From Chryseobacterium herbae (GTDB taxonomy: Bacteria > Bacteroidota > Bacteroidia > Flavobacteriales > Weeksellaceae), in the NCBI RefSeq assembly GCF_025154075.1, contig NZ_JAOAMU010000001.1, forward strand, positions 1,209,608 through 1,273,607: a stretch of DNA of 64,000 nt. The letters are read 5' to 3'. The notes below the pieces were generated by a model. It was not told where the DNA came from. It ran no database searches and saw nothing but the letters and a program-made list of their open reading frames with translations. Position 1 is the first letter of the stretch. Each line of letters starts with the position of its first letter. Position numbers and translations under genes: made by a program. Below are positions 19,894-28,110 of this stretch, in pieces.

Positions 19894-20922
19894 ATGAAGA
19901 AATTTCTAAACAGCAGGAAGAACGTGAATATTCTCCTTGGAGGACTTTTGCTAGTAGTTTTTGCACAGGCTATCTTTATCGCAAGGTTATTTTCTGGAAA
20001 GGATGACAAGATGTATGAAGTGAACCTCGTCAAAATAAACACTGAAAAAGACAGTGTAGATTATTTAAAAATGAAAACTGATCTTACCATGGTAGATCAG
20101 ACTGTAGCTGAGCTGAATTCATTCCTGAAATCCAAAAACATCACAGATCAGAAGCTGATGATCCTCGCCAAAGACAGTATCTCCAATTCTGTATATCTGG
20201 CAAAACAGGCCAACCGCTACAGCCAGTACTTAATGAATCTCCAAAAAAAGCTGATGGAAGTTCCCCTGGGAATGCCTACCGATGGATATATCTCCTCTAA
20301 TTTCGGCATCAGAAAAAATCCAATTCCTTTTAAAACTGTATATGCCTCTGTAAAACCTGGTGCCGCAGAATCCAAGCCCATGGCTGCTGCCGCACCAAAA
20401 CCGGAAGTAAAAGCTGAACCTGTTGAAAGAATTATTGAATTAACGGACAGCTACGGTAATAAAAGAGAAGTAAAAGTAATGGTCACTCCGAAAGCGGCAC
20501 CTGCTGCTCCGGCGCCATCTCCAGCAGCTGCTTCAACGAAAGCTGTAGCAGGAAACACCTCAGCGAAAGCGCCGATGGAAAAAAACAATCCACCTGCTGA
20601 AGCAGATCAGATGCAGTTCCACAAAGGACTGGACATTGCAGTGGCTTACGGATCAGACGTGAGAGCTGCTGCTGCAGGAACCATTATTTTCTCAGGCCAG
20701 AAAGGCGGTTATGGAAACTGTGTCATTGTTTCTCATGGAAATGGACTGGCTACCCTTTACGGTCACCTTTCACAACTGGTTTCAAAAGTAAATGAGAAAG
20801 TAAAAGTAGGACAGGTTATCGCCAAATCCGGTAACTCCGGACGTTCTACAGGCCCACACCTTCACTACGAAGTACACAAAAATAACACCCCGGTCAATCC
20901 GAAACTGTTTATGAATTTATAA
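19894..20922 (+). CDS. M23 metallopeptidase with inserted Pro/Ala-rich segment
   Basis: This 342-residue protein has an N-terminal membrane anchor (NILLGGLLLVVFAQAIFIARLF), a helical stalk and a LytM/M23 endopeptidase domain that acts on peptidoglycan. The domain is split. GYISSNFGIRKNPIPF lies near residue 130, but the first metal site, FHKGLDI, comes only near 246. About 100 residues rich in Ala, Pro and Lys lie between them, including an ELTDSYGNKREVKVMV segment. The remaining ligands are present in GNGLATLYGHLS and STGPHLHYEVH, so it is probably active. A terminator follows. Confidence 0.88.
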   Translation: MKKFLNSRKNVNILLGGLLLVVFAQAIFIARLFSGKDDKMYEVNLVKINTEKDSVDYLKMKTDLTMVDQTVAELNSFLKSKNITDQKLMILAKDSISNSVYLAKQANRYSQYLMNLQKKLMEVPLGMPTDGYISSNFGIRKNPIPFKTVYASVKPGAAESKPMAAAAPKPEVKAEPVERIIELTDSYGNKREVKVMVTPKAAPAAPAPSPAAASTKAVAGNTSAKAPMEKNNPPAEADQMQFHKGLDIAVAYGSDVRAAAAGTIIFSGQKGGYGNCVIVSHGNGLATLYGHLSQLVSKVNEKVKVGQVIAKSGNSGRSTGPHLHYEVHKNNTPVNPKLFMNL

Positions 20923-20927
20923 AAAAA

Positions 20928-20956
20928 ATGGCTGTCTGTTGGACGGCCATTTTTTA
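20928..20956 (+). terminator. Intrinsic terminator of the M23 peptidase gene
   Basis: AATGGCTGTC pairs with GACGGCCATT (one G-T wobble) around TGTTG and is followed by a run of T. Confidence 0.88.
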
Positions 20957-21042
20957 TGTAATAACATCAAAATAAAATCTGTGTATTCTGAGAAATGTGT
21001 GGGAGATTCTATGGAGAATTATTTTATAAGACAATTTTTTTA

Positions 21043-21166
21043 AACCATTAAGATCCTATTAAGCTTTTAAGAATATTAAGTTGAGCTACGCCTTAAGCAG
21101 TGCTGATTTAAAAATCTATTTGATTTTTCTTAATGGAACTTAACCTCTTCAATATTCTTAATGGTT
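21043..21166. repeat. Long inverted repeat in intergenic region
   Basis: AACCATTAAGA at 21043-21053 is the exact reverse complement of TCTTAATGGTT at 21156-21166, and further AAGAATATTAAG-like segments lie inside. With the REP-like copy at 21211 and two terminators, it fills the 400-base gap between the M23 peptidase and the MBL gene. No reading frame with coding character is present. Confidence 0.6.
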
Positions 21167-21210
21167 CAAATTAAAATCGGTGCCTTTTGTGGTTTAAATA
21201 ATTGAAGTGC

Positions 21211-21239
21211 ATGGGGGCTTCGGGAGCCTCAGCCCCCAG
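21211..21239. repeat. REP-like hairpin element, copy 2
   Basis: GGGGGCT and AGCCCCC pair around TCGGGAGCCTC. The loop is identical to the copy at 8753 while one stem pair is changed on both sides. Confidence 0.7.
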
Positions 21240-21294
21240 AAATGCTTGTCACCAATGATCTTGTTGTCGGAAAGTATCCTGTATTATTAATAAA

Positions 21295-21322
21295 AAAAAC
21301 TGCTATCATTAGACAGCAGTTT
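21295..21322 (-). terminator. Intrinsic terminator of the Rrf2/MBL operon
   Basis: On the minus strand AAACTGCTGTC pairs with GATAGCAGTTT around TAAT and is followed by T residues. It lies just past the MBL gene stop. Confidence 0.88.
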
Positions 21323-21328
21323 CTATAA

Positions 21329-22504
21329 TTATTTCAGAATTTTAAGCGTTCCTTTCAGATGCGTAAAAGATCCGTTCGGTTCTGCAATATTGGTATAAAT
21401 AATATTCTTGTTATAATCCTGAATGTGGGTAACATTAGAACCCAGTTTAGGTTCATGCCAGTACACCATAAAGACATTTCTGGATAATTCTGTCGCCGTA
21501 TACTGTACGGTATCCGTATTTCCCTTTACATTTCCGGAAACTCCTGTGAAGGACATTTCTTTATTGTTTTTGAAATCCAGAACGAATTTAAATGTTCCGA
21601 AATCTACTTCCACTTTGTTGCCTATTGCCGGATAAGGTGACTTCAGGTCCCAGTTGATTTCTCCAAAGAAAACTTTCGCTCCCATTTCCAGTTCATCTTT
21701 TCCGTGAAGATCAGGATATTGTTTCACCATAAAATCTACAACACCTGAAGATGTTTTGTTTTCAGTGACTGCCTTTTTATAATTTTCCAGATAGTTTTTA
21801 ACGAAATCCAGAGCCTGTGGAGACAGAGATAATTTTGCAAAATGGGAAGGAACTACCTGTTCAGGCTTTAATGCCTTCATCGCATCAATCTGTCCGATCC
21901 ACTGATCAATGGCTTTGACATTCTGTGTATCTGCCATCCATATATGGGAATCTACGGAAACAGAAATACCGCCGGCCACTGTTTTTAAAGATGGAATCCA
22001 TACAAAACTATGTGCAGGATCTTCAGCATTCTGTCTGATCTCAATTTTATTTCCTTCCAGATCAGGAATAGCACTGGAAGCTTCCGGAACAATGATCCCT
22101 GAGGGAGCATCTTCTTTCAACTGTGGTTTCCATACCGCCATCTTATCATCTTTTGAAGCAGATATAAGATACGCGGTTTGTGCTGTGGAAATGATTTTTA
22201 CATTGGGAAATGCTTTTTTGATCACATCAAGTCCAAAATAAAAATCCGGGTCGCTGTGGGAAATAAAAACGGTCTTCAGATTTTTTCCTGTTGCTTTAAT
22301 TTCCTTCACCAACTGTTCTGCATACTGCTTCTGAAACTGGGCATCGATGAGCATAGCATCTTTATCTCCGTAAATAATGGTCGAAGTAATAGGAAAAATA
22401 GCTTTGGAACCTGGATTGTATACTTTGATCTTCAAATTTCCTGCGAACATCATACTTATCAATCCCAGCACTGCTGCCAGTGATAATAATTTCTTTTTTA
22501 ACAT
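21329..22504 (-). CDS. Exported MBL-fold metallo-hydrolase
   Basis: This 391-residue protein has a Sec signal peptide (KKKLLSLAAVLGLISMMFAG). An MBL core follows, with DAMLIDAQFQ near residue 50 and FISHSDPDFYFGLD near 80. The usual HxHxDH signature is replaced by HSDPD, a variant found in a family of exported MBL proteins, so metal binding may differ. The last ~100 residues form an extra beta domain. It begins 18 bases after the NAD(P)-binding gene and is probably in the same Rrf2-controlled operon. The substrate is unknown. Confidence 0.82.
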   Translation of the reverse strand: MLKKKLLSLAAVLGLISMMFAGNLKIKVYNPGSKAIFPITSTIIYGDKDAMLIDAQFQKQYAEQLVKEIKATGKNLKTVFISHSDPDFYFGLDVIKKAFPNVKIISTAQTAYLISASKDDKMAVWKPQLKEDAPSGIIVPEASSAIPDLEGNKIEIRQNAEDPAHSFVWIPSLKTVAGGISVSVDSHIWMADTQNVKAIDQWIGQIDAMKALKPEQVVPSHFAKLSLSPQALDFVKNYLENYKKAVTENKTSSGVVDFMVKQYPDLHGKDELEMGAKVFFGEINWDLKSPYPAIGNKVEVDFGTFKFVLDFKNNKEMSFTGVSGNVKGNTDTVQYTATELSRNVFMVYWHEPKLGSNVTHIQDYNKNIIYTNIAEPNGSFTHLKGTLKILK

Positions 22505-22522
22505 TGTCTCTTTTTTTATGAA

Positions 22523-23176
22523 TTAATAAGCTGCTGTAAAACGCTCGCGGATATGGTTGTTCTGTTCCAGTTCGTCTACCAATACGGCTGCGACATCTTC
22601 TACAGAAAGACGGCTTCTTCCGTTTTCGTCAAAAACAGGTGTTTCCAGAGAGGTTCTGTATTTTCCGGTTCTTTCCCCTACATTCGCCTGACTCATTTCG
22701 ATAGCCGGGCTGAAGAATGTCCAGTCAAGCGTATTATTTTCTTTGATTTTGTTTAAATAATCTCTTGCTGCCGTTGCACCCGGTTTGTAAGCTTCAGGGA
22801 AATCGGGCGTATCTACGATTTGTATATTGTCCGGTGTATAAAGACTTCCGGCTCCTCCTACTACGATCAGTCTTTTTACGCCTGACTGTTCAACTGCTTT
22901 TTCAATATTTACGGAACCGTTCAGGAAATCGTTATATAGATTTGGGTTCGTCCAGCCTGCGTTGAATGCACTGATTACCGCATCACTTCCTTTCAAAGCT
23001 TCCGCAAGTTCTTCCGTATTGTTTACATCGACACTTTTTGCTGTTACATTTTCTTTGGATTCTACTTTAGAAGCGTCTCTTACCAAAGCTTCTACCGCAT
23101 ATCCTCTTGATGTTAATTCGTTTACTACTTTTGTTCCTACAAAACCGGTCGCACCGATTACTGATACTTTTTTCAT
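22523..23176 (-). CDS. NAD(P)H-binding Rossmann protein, YwnB-like
   Basis: This 217-residue atypical SDR begins with the cofactor motif KKVSVIGATGFVGTKVV and has GSDAVISAFNAGW near residue 66 and VKRLIVVGGAGSLY near 98. It lacks the catalytic YxxxK of classical SDRs. It resembles B. subtilis YwnB, whose gene is paired with an Rrf2-type regulator (ywnA). The same pairing is seen here, with the operator-like repeat at 23198-23216 just upstream of the start. Confidence 0.85.
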   Translation of the reverse strand: MKKVSVIGATGFVGTKVVNELTSRGYAVEALVRDASKVESKENVTAKSVDVNNTEELAEALKGSDAVISAFNAGWTNPNLYNDFLNGSVNIEKAVEQSGVKRLIVVGGAGSLYTPDNIQIVDTPDFPEAYKPGATAARDYLNKIKENNTLDWTFFSPAIEMSQANVGERTGKYRTSLETPVFDENGRSRLSVEDVAAVLVDELEQNNHIRERFTAAY

Positions 23177-23197
23177 ACTATTTTATTTTAAATTAAT

Positions 23198-23216
23198 TGT
23201 AATAACTTTTGTTACA
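23198..23216. promoter_or_regulatory. Putative Rrf2 operator 2
   Basis: TGTAA-N9-TTACA lies 22 bases upstream of the NAD(P)H-binding gene. It matches the palindrome over the Rrf2 gene promoter in both half-sites and spacing. Confidence 0.65.
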
Positions 23217-23234
23217 TTTACGGGTAAAAAATTT

Positions 23235-23645
23235 TTATTCAAACTGATCGCTGAATTCCTGCAATGACTTATCTCCTAAAAAGTTAATTACCAACTGATC
23301 TGTTTCTTCAAACAGTGTATTTAAATGAACATTGACTTCTTTTCCTACGCTGCATGCCGGATTGGGATTCTGATTCTTTTTCCCCAAAACATCCGTATTT
23401 TTCACTGATCTGTAAATCTCCGAAATGCTGATTTGATCTGCATTTCTCGCCAACTGAGTTCCTCCGTCTTTTCCCTGTCTGCTTATAATCAAACCAGCTT
23501 CTCTCAATACGCTTAACTCCTTTCTTACAATCACCGGATTTACATTCACGCTGCCCGCAATCCATTCAGAAGTGAGCCACTCCTGAGGACTTTTAGCCAA
23601 CAAGGTCAAAATATGTATCGCCGTAGCAAATCTTGTATTGTTCAT
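23235..23645 (-). CDS. Rrf2 family transcriptional regulator, YwnA-like
   Basis: This 136-residue protein has a winged-helix domain with ARFATAIHILTLLAK-type N-terminus (NNTRFATAIHILTLLA), WLTSEWIAGSVNVNPVIVRKE near residue 23 and LSVLREAGLIISRQGKDGG near 44. It has a single cysteine in ACSVGKEV, so it lacks the three-cysteine Fe-S set of IscR/NsrR and probably senses thiols or another signal. Its own promoter is overlapped by a palindrome that recurs ahead of the next gene, which suggests autoregulation plus control of the NAD(P)H-binding and MBL genes. Confidence 0.88.
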   Translation of the reverse strand: MNNTRFATAIHILTLLAKSPQEWLTSEWIAGSVNVNPVIVRKELSVLREAGLIISRQGKDGGTQLARNADQISISEIYRSVKNTDVLGKKNQNPNPACSVGKEVNVHLNTLFEETDQLVINFLGDKSLQEFSDQFE

Positions 23646-23658
23646 TTTAATTACAGGG

Positions 23659-23689
23659 CAAAGATAGACAAATTTTTAACTGTAACAAA
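23659..23689 (-). promoter_or_regulatory. Bacteroidetes-type promoter of the Rrf2 gene
   Basis: On the minus strand TTTG (23689 to 23686) is followed after exactly 19 bases by TATCTTTG (23666 to 23659), a full match to TTTG-N19-TAnnTTTG. The gene start is 14 bases further on. Confidence 0.8.
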
Positions 23690-23703
23690 TTTTATTACAG
23701 TTA
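23677..23703. promoter_or_regulatory. Putative Rrf2 operator 1
   Basis: TAACTGTAA and TTACAGTTA form a perfect 9-base inverted repeat with a 9-base spacer. It covers the -33 box of the Rrf2 promoter, so binding should block transcription. Confidence 0.75.
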
Positions 23704-23711
23704 AATTTTTC

Positions 23712-24662
23712 TTAAAGAATTAATTTGTCCAGATCCAACAGCAGATAATTGATATTCTGATTGATCGTTCTCGTGGCCGATTGCATCTGATTGAGCATCG
23801 CTGCCCGGTTGTGAAGATCATCGGCCCTGTAAAAACCTCCGTCGCTGAAAATCACAGACTGATCAGCTTCCGTTGTGCTGTCGTCAAACTGGTAATGAAG
23901 CCATCTCTCCTTCATGCTGCTGATAATGGAATGTTTTTCTTTATTGGAAAACTTTTTCTCCGTATACATATACCAGATGAATGGCGGAAAATTCGGAGAC
24001 TCCAGTTTTTCTCTCCAGATATCTCTCAAAAGATTTCGTTGGTGAATAAACTCTACTTTTTTCCCTTTCGGATTCAGCGTGGCAAGACCGAAACCGGCTC
24101 CCACAACACCCCCACTGATATCAATCGCGTTGCTCCATCCTCCATCGGATACAATACCGCCGGCAATGGATGCTGCAGCACCCGTTACAATGGAATAAAG
24201 GATCATTTTATTGTTTCTGGAATCATTGAGGTTATCTACATAATTTCCGATCTGCGCTACCCTTTCTCCCTCACAGTCAAATTCTGCGGCTACGGCATCC
24301 AATTCTGTCAACGCAATTGTGATTTTACTGTTGATCTTGCTTTTAAGCTGTAAAACTTTGACCTGGGCGGCTATGGAAGAGTCTTTTTTCAAATCAATGA
24401 TCTTATGAACTTCATCAAGGTTATCGAGGGCATTCAGGATAAGAATACTCTGATCAGAAAACATTTCCTGCAGTTCTTTATTAGCCGCTAAAATAGAATC
24501 CGAATTATAGGACGGAACCCTGTTACTGTAGTTATACTGAAAAGGTGCTTTGCAGTAGCTGTCTTTCAGCGTAAGGATGTTCTGCCTGATGACCTGGTTC
24601 TTTTTTGAAACACAGGAAGTCAATAAGCTGAATACGGCCAAAAGGTAAAAGAGTTTTTTCAT
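23712..24662 (-). CDS. Hypothetical lipoprotein, 316 aa
   Basis: I do not recognise the family. The N-terminus is a lipoprotein signal (KKLFYLLAVFSLLTSC) with the cysteine at residue 17. A long helical region (residues ~55-155) is followed by a glycine-rich hydrophobic stretch (ILYSIVTGAAASIAGGIVSDGG near 165) that may be a membrane or packing segment, then a mixed C-terminal part. It is probably an outer- or inner-membrane lipoprotein. It lies upstream of the Rrf2 gene on the same strand but is separated from it by that gene's promoter. Confidence 0.75.
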   Translation of the reverse strand: MKKLFYLLAVFSLLTSCVSKKNQVIRQNILTLKDSYCKAPFQYNYSNRVPSYNSDSILAANKELQEMFSDQSILILNALDNLDEVHKIIDLKKDSSIAAQVKVLQLKSKINSKITIALTELDAVAAEFDCEGERVAQIGNYVDNLNDSRNNKMILYSIVTGAAASIAGGIVSDGGWSNAIDISGGVVGAGFGLATLNPKGKKVEFIHQRNLLRDIWREKLESPNFPPFIWYMYTEKKFSNKEKHSIISSMKERWLHYQFDDSTTEADQSVIFSDGGFYRADDLHNRAAMLNQMQSATRTINQNINYLLLDLDKLIL

Positions 24663-24885
24663 TCAGTTTATATTTTTTCTTTGTGTGGTGTGGTGGTTGG
24701 ATAATCGCAAAGGACGCAAGTCTTTTAAACAAATTCGAACGCTTTAAGGCGCGAGGATTTTATTTTCTATAAAATTTAATCTGCCTATTTTGTACAATGT
24801 TCTTTGATTCGCAAAAATCCTTTAAAAAAATTTACAGCCATCTTCGTTCTTTGAAATTGATCCATACGAATATAGTACAAATAAA

Positions 24886-24916
24886 AAAATTTACCTGAAT
24901 TCAGGTAAATTTTTAA
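24886..24916 (-). terminator. Intrinsic terminator of the FKBP gene
   Basis: AATTTACCTG and CAGGTAAATT form a perfect palindrome with A/T runs on both sides, shortly after the FKBP stop. Confidence 0.85.
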
Positions 24917-24933
24917 GCTATTTTTAAGCAGGA

Positions 24934-25368
24934 TTATTTAATATCCAGCAATTCCACTTCGAAAACCAATGTAGAATTCGGTCCGATTTCTTTGCTGATC
25001 TGCTGATCTCCATAGGCTAAGTGCGGAGGAATAATTAATCTCCATTTGCTTCCAACAGACATTAGCTGAAGTGCTTCCGTCCATCCTTTAATCACCTTGT
25101 TTAAAGGGAAAGATGCCGGCGTTCCTCTTTTTACAGAGCTGTCGAAAATCTTACCGGAAATCGTAGTTCCGTGGTAATGGCATTTTACTGTGGATTTAGG
25201 TCCCGGCTGTGCACCATCGCCTTCGGTAATGATCTCGTATTGTAAACCGCTTGGCAATTGTACAACACTTTCTCTTTTACCGTATTCCACCATGTATTCC
25301 TTACCGTCATTAAGGTTCTTCTCTGCCTGTTCTTTTTTCTTTTTAAATAACATATCTGCTACTCCCAT
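24934..25368 (-). CDS. FKBP-type peptidyl-prolyl isomerase
   Basis: This 144-residue protein catalyses cis-trans isomerisation of proline bonds. The FKBP domain runs from about residue 35 to the end: VKCHYHGTTISGKIFDSS, the hallmark VIKGWTEALQLMSVGSKWRL, IIPPHLAYGD, and TLVFEVELLDI at the C-terminus. No signal peptide is present, so it is cytoplasmic unless exported in another way. A short charged segment precedes the domain. It is a single gene with its own terminator. Confidence 0.92.
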   Translation of the reverse strand: MGVADMLFKKKKEQAEKNLNDGKEYMVEYGKRESVVQLPSGLQYEIITEGDGAQPGPKSTVKCHYHGTTISGKIFDSSVKRGTPASFPLNKVIKGWTEALQLMSVGSKWRLIIPPHLAYGDQQISKEIGPNSTLVFEVELLDIK

Positions 25369-25698
25369 TGTTGATATTTTTTACAAAGATAGGGGTTTTT
25401 GAGAAGATGGAAGGATGGGAGTTATGGTGGTGGGTGGTAGGATACGAGTTACGGGATACGAGGTTTTAGTTGCGGGTTTAATGTATAATTAAGAAAATAA
25501 ATTTAAAAGCCTTTTGGTTAAAGGCTAAACCAGGAGTCCTTCCCTCTTCCGGCTCCAGTCTTCCATCTTTTCAGTTAAAATACAGATTAGCAACAACTTC
25601 TGCCCCAACCTCCCTGTCTGCTGCAAAATTCAAATAATTTTAACATTAGGTTAACGCGGATTCAGAAACTTGGCGTTATAATTGAATTTAAAAACTAA
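25369..25698. other. Intergenic region without recognised gene
   Basis: It separates divergent genes. A GT-rich low-complexity part (25405-25480) is followed by a small inverted repeat, AGCCTTT and AAAGGCT at 25508-25526, and a copy of the CTTCC/CTCTTCC/GCTCC-type repeat near 25545. TATAATTG near 25677 may be a -7 box for the catalase-like gene. I see no small coding frame. Confidence 0.5.
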
Positions 25699-26703
25699 AT
25701 GCCAGAACCACTAAAATATAATAAGAAATTTGACGAGCTCACCGAAGAGGAAAAAAAGCTTTTCGAAATCAATAAAAAGACCATTGCTGATTTCGTTGAA
25801 CAGTCTTCTTCCATAAGTGATGTCGACTATGCCACCAGAAATGCCCATGCAAAAACTTATGCCGCAGCTGATGGTACATTTTTAATTGATAAAAACATTC
25901 CTGAAGAACTTCTTCCTTTTTTTGACATTGAAAAATTTGATTTAACCATCAGACTTTCCAATGCCAATCTGAAAATTAAGAACTCAGAAAAAGATATTCC
26001 TGCTTACGGATTTGCCGTCAAAATAAAGGACGAGAAAGGCGGACTGATCGCGAATTTCCCTTTGGTTAATTTTCCTCTATTTCCCACCAATTCAGTTTCC
26101 CATTTTCTGAAATTGTTTACTGCGGTAAACCGGTTTTACATGAAAAAATGGAGCAGTTTCTTTTCACTGGCCACTCAGATGCTCAAAGTAATTCCTTCCG
26201 TTTGTACGTTGTCGTTTGCTAGAAATATTTTAAAACTGCTGGGAAAAAGAAATGATTTTATTCTGTCTTTTGATTATCATTCTGTAGGCGCGTACCGTTT
26301 TGGTGACCACATGATCAAAATAAAGCTGGTTCCAAAATCTGTAGATAAAAATTTTGGTAAGAAATTAAAAATGAAGGAAGCCCTGAAAAATTATTTCCAG
26401 GATCATGATTATACCACCGATGTTCTTATTCAGTTTTGTTATAACCTGAAAGACCAGCCGATCAACAGATTGAATGTAGAATGGAAAAATTCTCCCTTTA
26501 TTAAAATCGGGGAAGTAAAAATAAACAAAGGTCAGCTTCTGGATCCTCCTAACTGCACCACTGAGCTCCTTTCATTCAATCCATTTGAAAGCAAGATCTT
26601 TTTCCAGCCTGTAGGAAAAATTCAGAAACTGCGTGATGAAGCGTATAAAGTCTCTGTGCAGACCAGGAGGAAAATTAATAAGCTGCTGCACAAACATCAA
26701 TGA
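25699..26703 (+). CDS. Catalase-superfamily (catalase-like) protein
   Basis: This 334-residue protein shows the heme-catalase-like fold pattern at low similarity. TRNAHAKTYAAADGTFLI near residue 46 corresponds to the distal-histidine region, PAYGFAVKIKDEKG near 103 to the catalase strand motif, and FNPFESKIFFQPVGKIQKLR near 295 to the region after the heme tyrosine. A clear RxxxY proximal motif is not evident. It may be one of the divergent catalase-related proteins that act on organic peroxides or not on peroxide at all. It is a single gene. Confidence 0.6.
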   Translation: MPEPLKYNKKFDELTEEEKKLFEINKKTIADFVEQSSSISDVDYATRNAHAKTYAAADGTFLIDKNIPEELLPFFDIEKFDLTIRLSNANLKIKNSEKDIPAYGFAVKIKDEKGGLIANFPLVNFPLFPTNSVSHFLKLFTAVNRFYMKKWSSFFSLATQMLKVIPSVCTLSFARNILKLLGKRNDFILSFDYHSVGAYRFGDHMIKIKLVPKSVDKNFGKKLKMKEALKNYFQDHDYTTDVLIQFCYNLKDQPINRLNVEWKNSPFIKIGEVKINKGQLLDPPNCTTELLSFNPFESKIFFQPVGKIQKLRDEAYKVSVQTRRKINKLLHKHQ

Positions 26704-26770
26704 TGATTGATGTGAATGGTGAAGGGTCAATTGTGAATGGTGAATTTCTAAAAACACAGTTAAGAATTGA

Positions 26771-26806
26771 CAATTCACTTGCGAAGCAAAATTGACCATT
26801 GACGTG
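26771..26806. repeat. Interspersed repeat copy
   Basis: It contains ACTTGCGAAGCAAAATTG, the same core as the repeats at 1-200 and 13877-14244, here in reverse orientation downstream of the catalase-like gene. Confidence 0.7.
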
Positions 26807-26844
26807 ATCATCATGAATTCTGGTGTTTTTTTTTGAAATAAAAA

Positions 26845-26878
26845 AAGGCTTTACAGATTGTAAAGCCTTTTACTATAA
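26845..26878 (-). terminator. Intrinsic terminator of the Ter operon
   Basis: On the minus strand AAAAGGCTTTACA and TGTAAAGCCTTTT pair perfectly around ATC and run into T residues, just past the terC stop. Confidence 0.9.
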
Positions 26879-26894
26879 TAAGGTTTTGTTGTTT

Positions 26895-27935
26895 TTATTT
26901 TTCTGATTTCTCTTTTTCCTCATCTTCCTTTTCAGGGAACATAATGGATATAAGAACAGAAAGCACCAATACTCCTCCTACGATTCCCAACGAAACCGGA
27001 GACGGAATATGAATCCATGGTGCGATCAGCATTTTTACCCCGATAAATGACAGGATAATCGCCAGTCCATAAGGAAGCTTGCTGAACATATGGATAAAGT
27101 TCGCCAATAGGAAATATAAAGATCTTAATCCTAAGATCGCGAAAATATTCGATGTATACAGGATGAACGGGTCATTGGAGATCGCAAAAATCGCCGGAAT
27201 AGAGTCTACCGCGAAAAGAACGTCGGTAAATTCAATAACCCCAACCACTACTAGAAGCGGTGTTGCCATTTTGATTCCGTTTTGGATCGTGAAGAATTTA
27301 TCACCATCATAATTATCGGAAACTTTCCAGAAGCTTTTGATCAGTCTTGCACCGGCAGTGTTGCTGTAATCTTCGTCGTCATCGTCGCCTCCGTCACCCC
27401 AGGATTTGATCCCGGCATAGACAAGGAACAGACCGAATAGGGCCATTACCACGTTGATCTGTACTGCTTTTCCGAAAACATTCATTTCAGGAAGATACGT
27501 CAGGTTAATCAATCCAACTCCAGCAAAGATAAATATCGCTCTGAATACCAATGCTCCAATAATTCCCCAGAAGAGCACTTTGTGGTGAAGATATTTCGGA
27601 ACTTTAAAGAACCCGAAAACAAGGATAAATACGAATAAGTTATCCACAGAGAGGGCCTTTTCAATCCAGTAGGCAGCCTGATACTGCGTAAATTTCTCTA
27701 CGGCTATAGCATGACTTCCTGCAGTTCCGTCTGTATTGAAAACCCAATACACTACTCCGGAGAATATCATGGATAGTGAAATCCATACGATAGACCAGAT
27801 GGTAGCTTCTTTGGATGATACTTCATGGCTTTTTTTGTTGAATACTCCTAAATCCAGGAGCAGCATGATAACTACCGTTATCGCAAATCCCCACACCAAG
27901 CCCGGGTGCAATTCTAAAATACTTTGATGTTCCAC
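26895..27935 (-). CDS. terC: TerC-family integral membrane protein
   Basis: This 346-residue protein has eight or so membrane segments and the TerC signatures: ALSVDNLFVFILVFGFF near residue 90 and FTDVLFAVDSIPAIFAIS near 235, each with conserved acidic residues in the membrane. An acidic cytosolic loop (GDGGDDDDEDY) lies near 180 and a charged tail at the C-terminus. TerC proteins function in metal (Mn) export and in tellurite/stress complexes. It is the last gene of the Ter operon and is followed by a strong terminator. Confidence 0.9.
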   Translation of the reverse strand: MEHQSILELHPGLVWGFAITVVIMLLLDLGVFNKKSHEVSSKEATIWSIVWISLSMIFSGVVYWVFNTDGTAGSHAIAVEKFTQYQAAYWIEKALSVDNLFVFILVFGFFKVPKYLHHKVLFWGIIGALVFRAIFIFAGVGLINLTYLPEMNVFGKAVQINVVMALFGLFLVYAGIKSWGDGGDDDDEDYSNTAGARLIKSFWKVSDNYDGDKFFTIQNGIKMATPLLVVVGVIEFTDVLFAVDSIPAIFAISNDPFILYTSNIFAILGLRSLYFLLANFIHMFSKLPYGLAIILSFIGVKMLIAPWIHIPSPVSLGIVGGVLVLSVLISIMFPEKEDEEKEKSEK

Positions 27936-28110
27936 TTCAGTTTATGTTATTATATGATAAAAGCAATAGATGTACAGTATGCACAAATATTGCTAATTTT
28001 TAATGTTTTTTATTTGATATCAATAGGGTCAATAATTTTGAGCTCAAGCCTGTAAAACTATTCATTTTTTTTGAATGAACCAAAGCTCATTCTTACTGAT
28101 GATCTACTGA

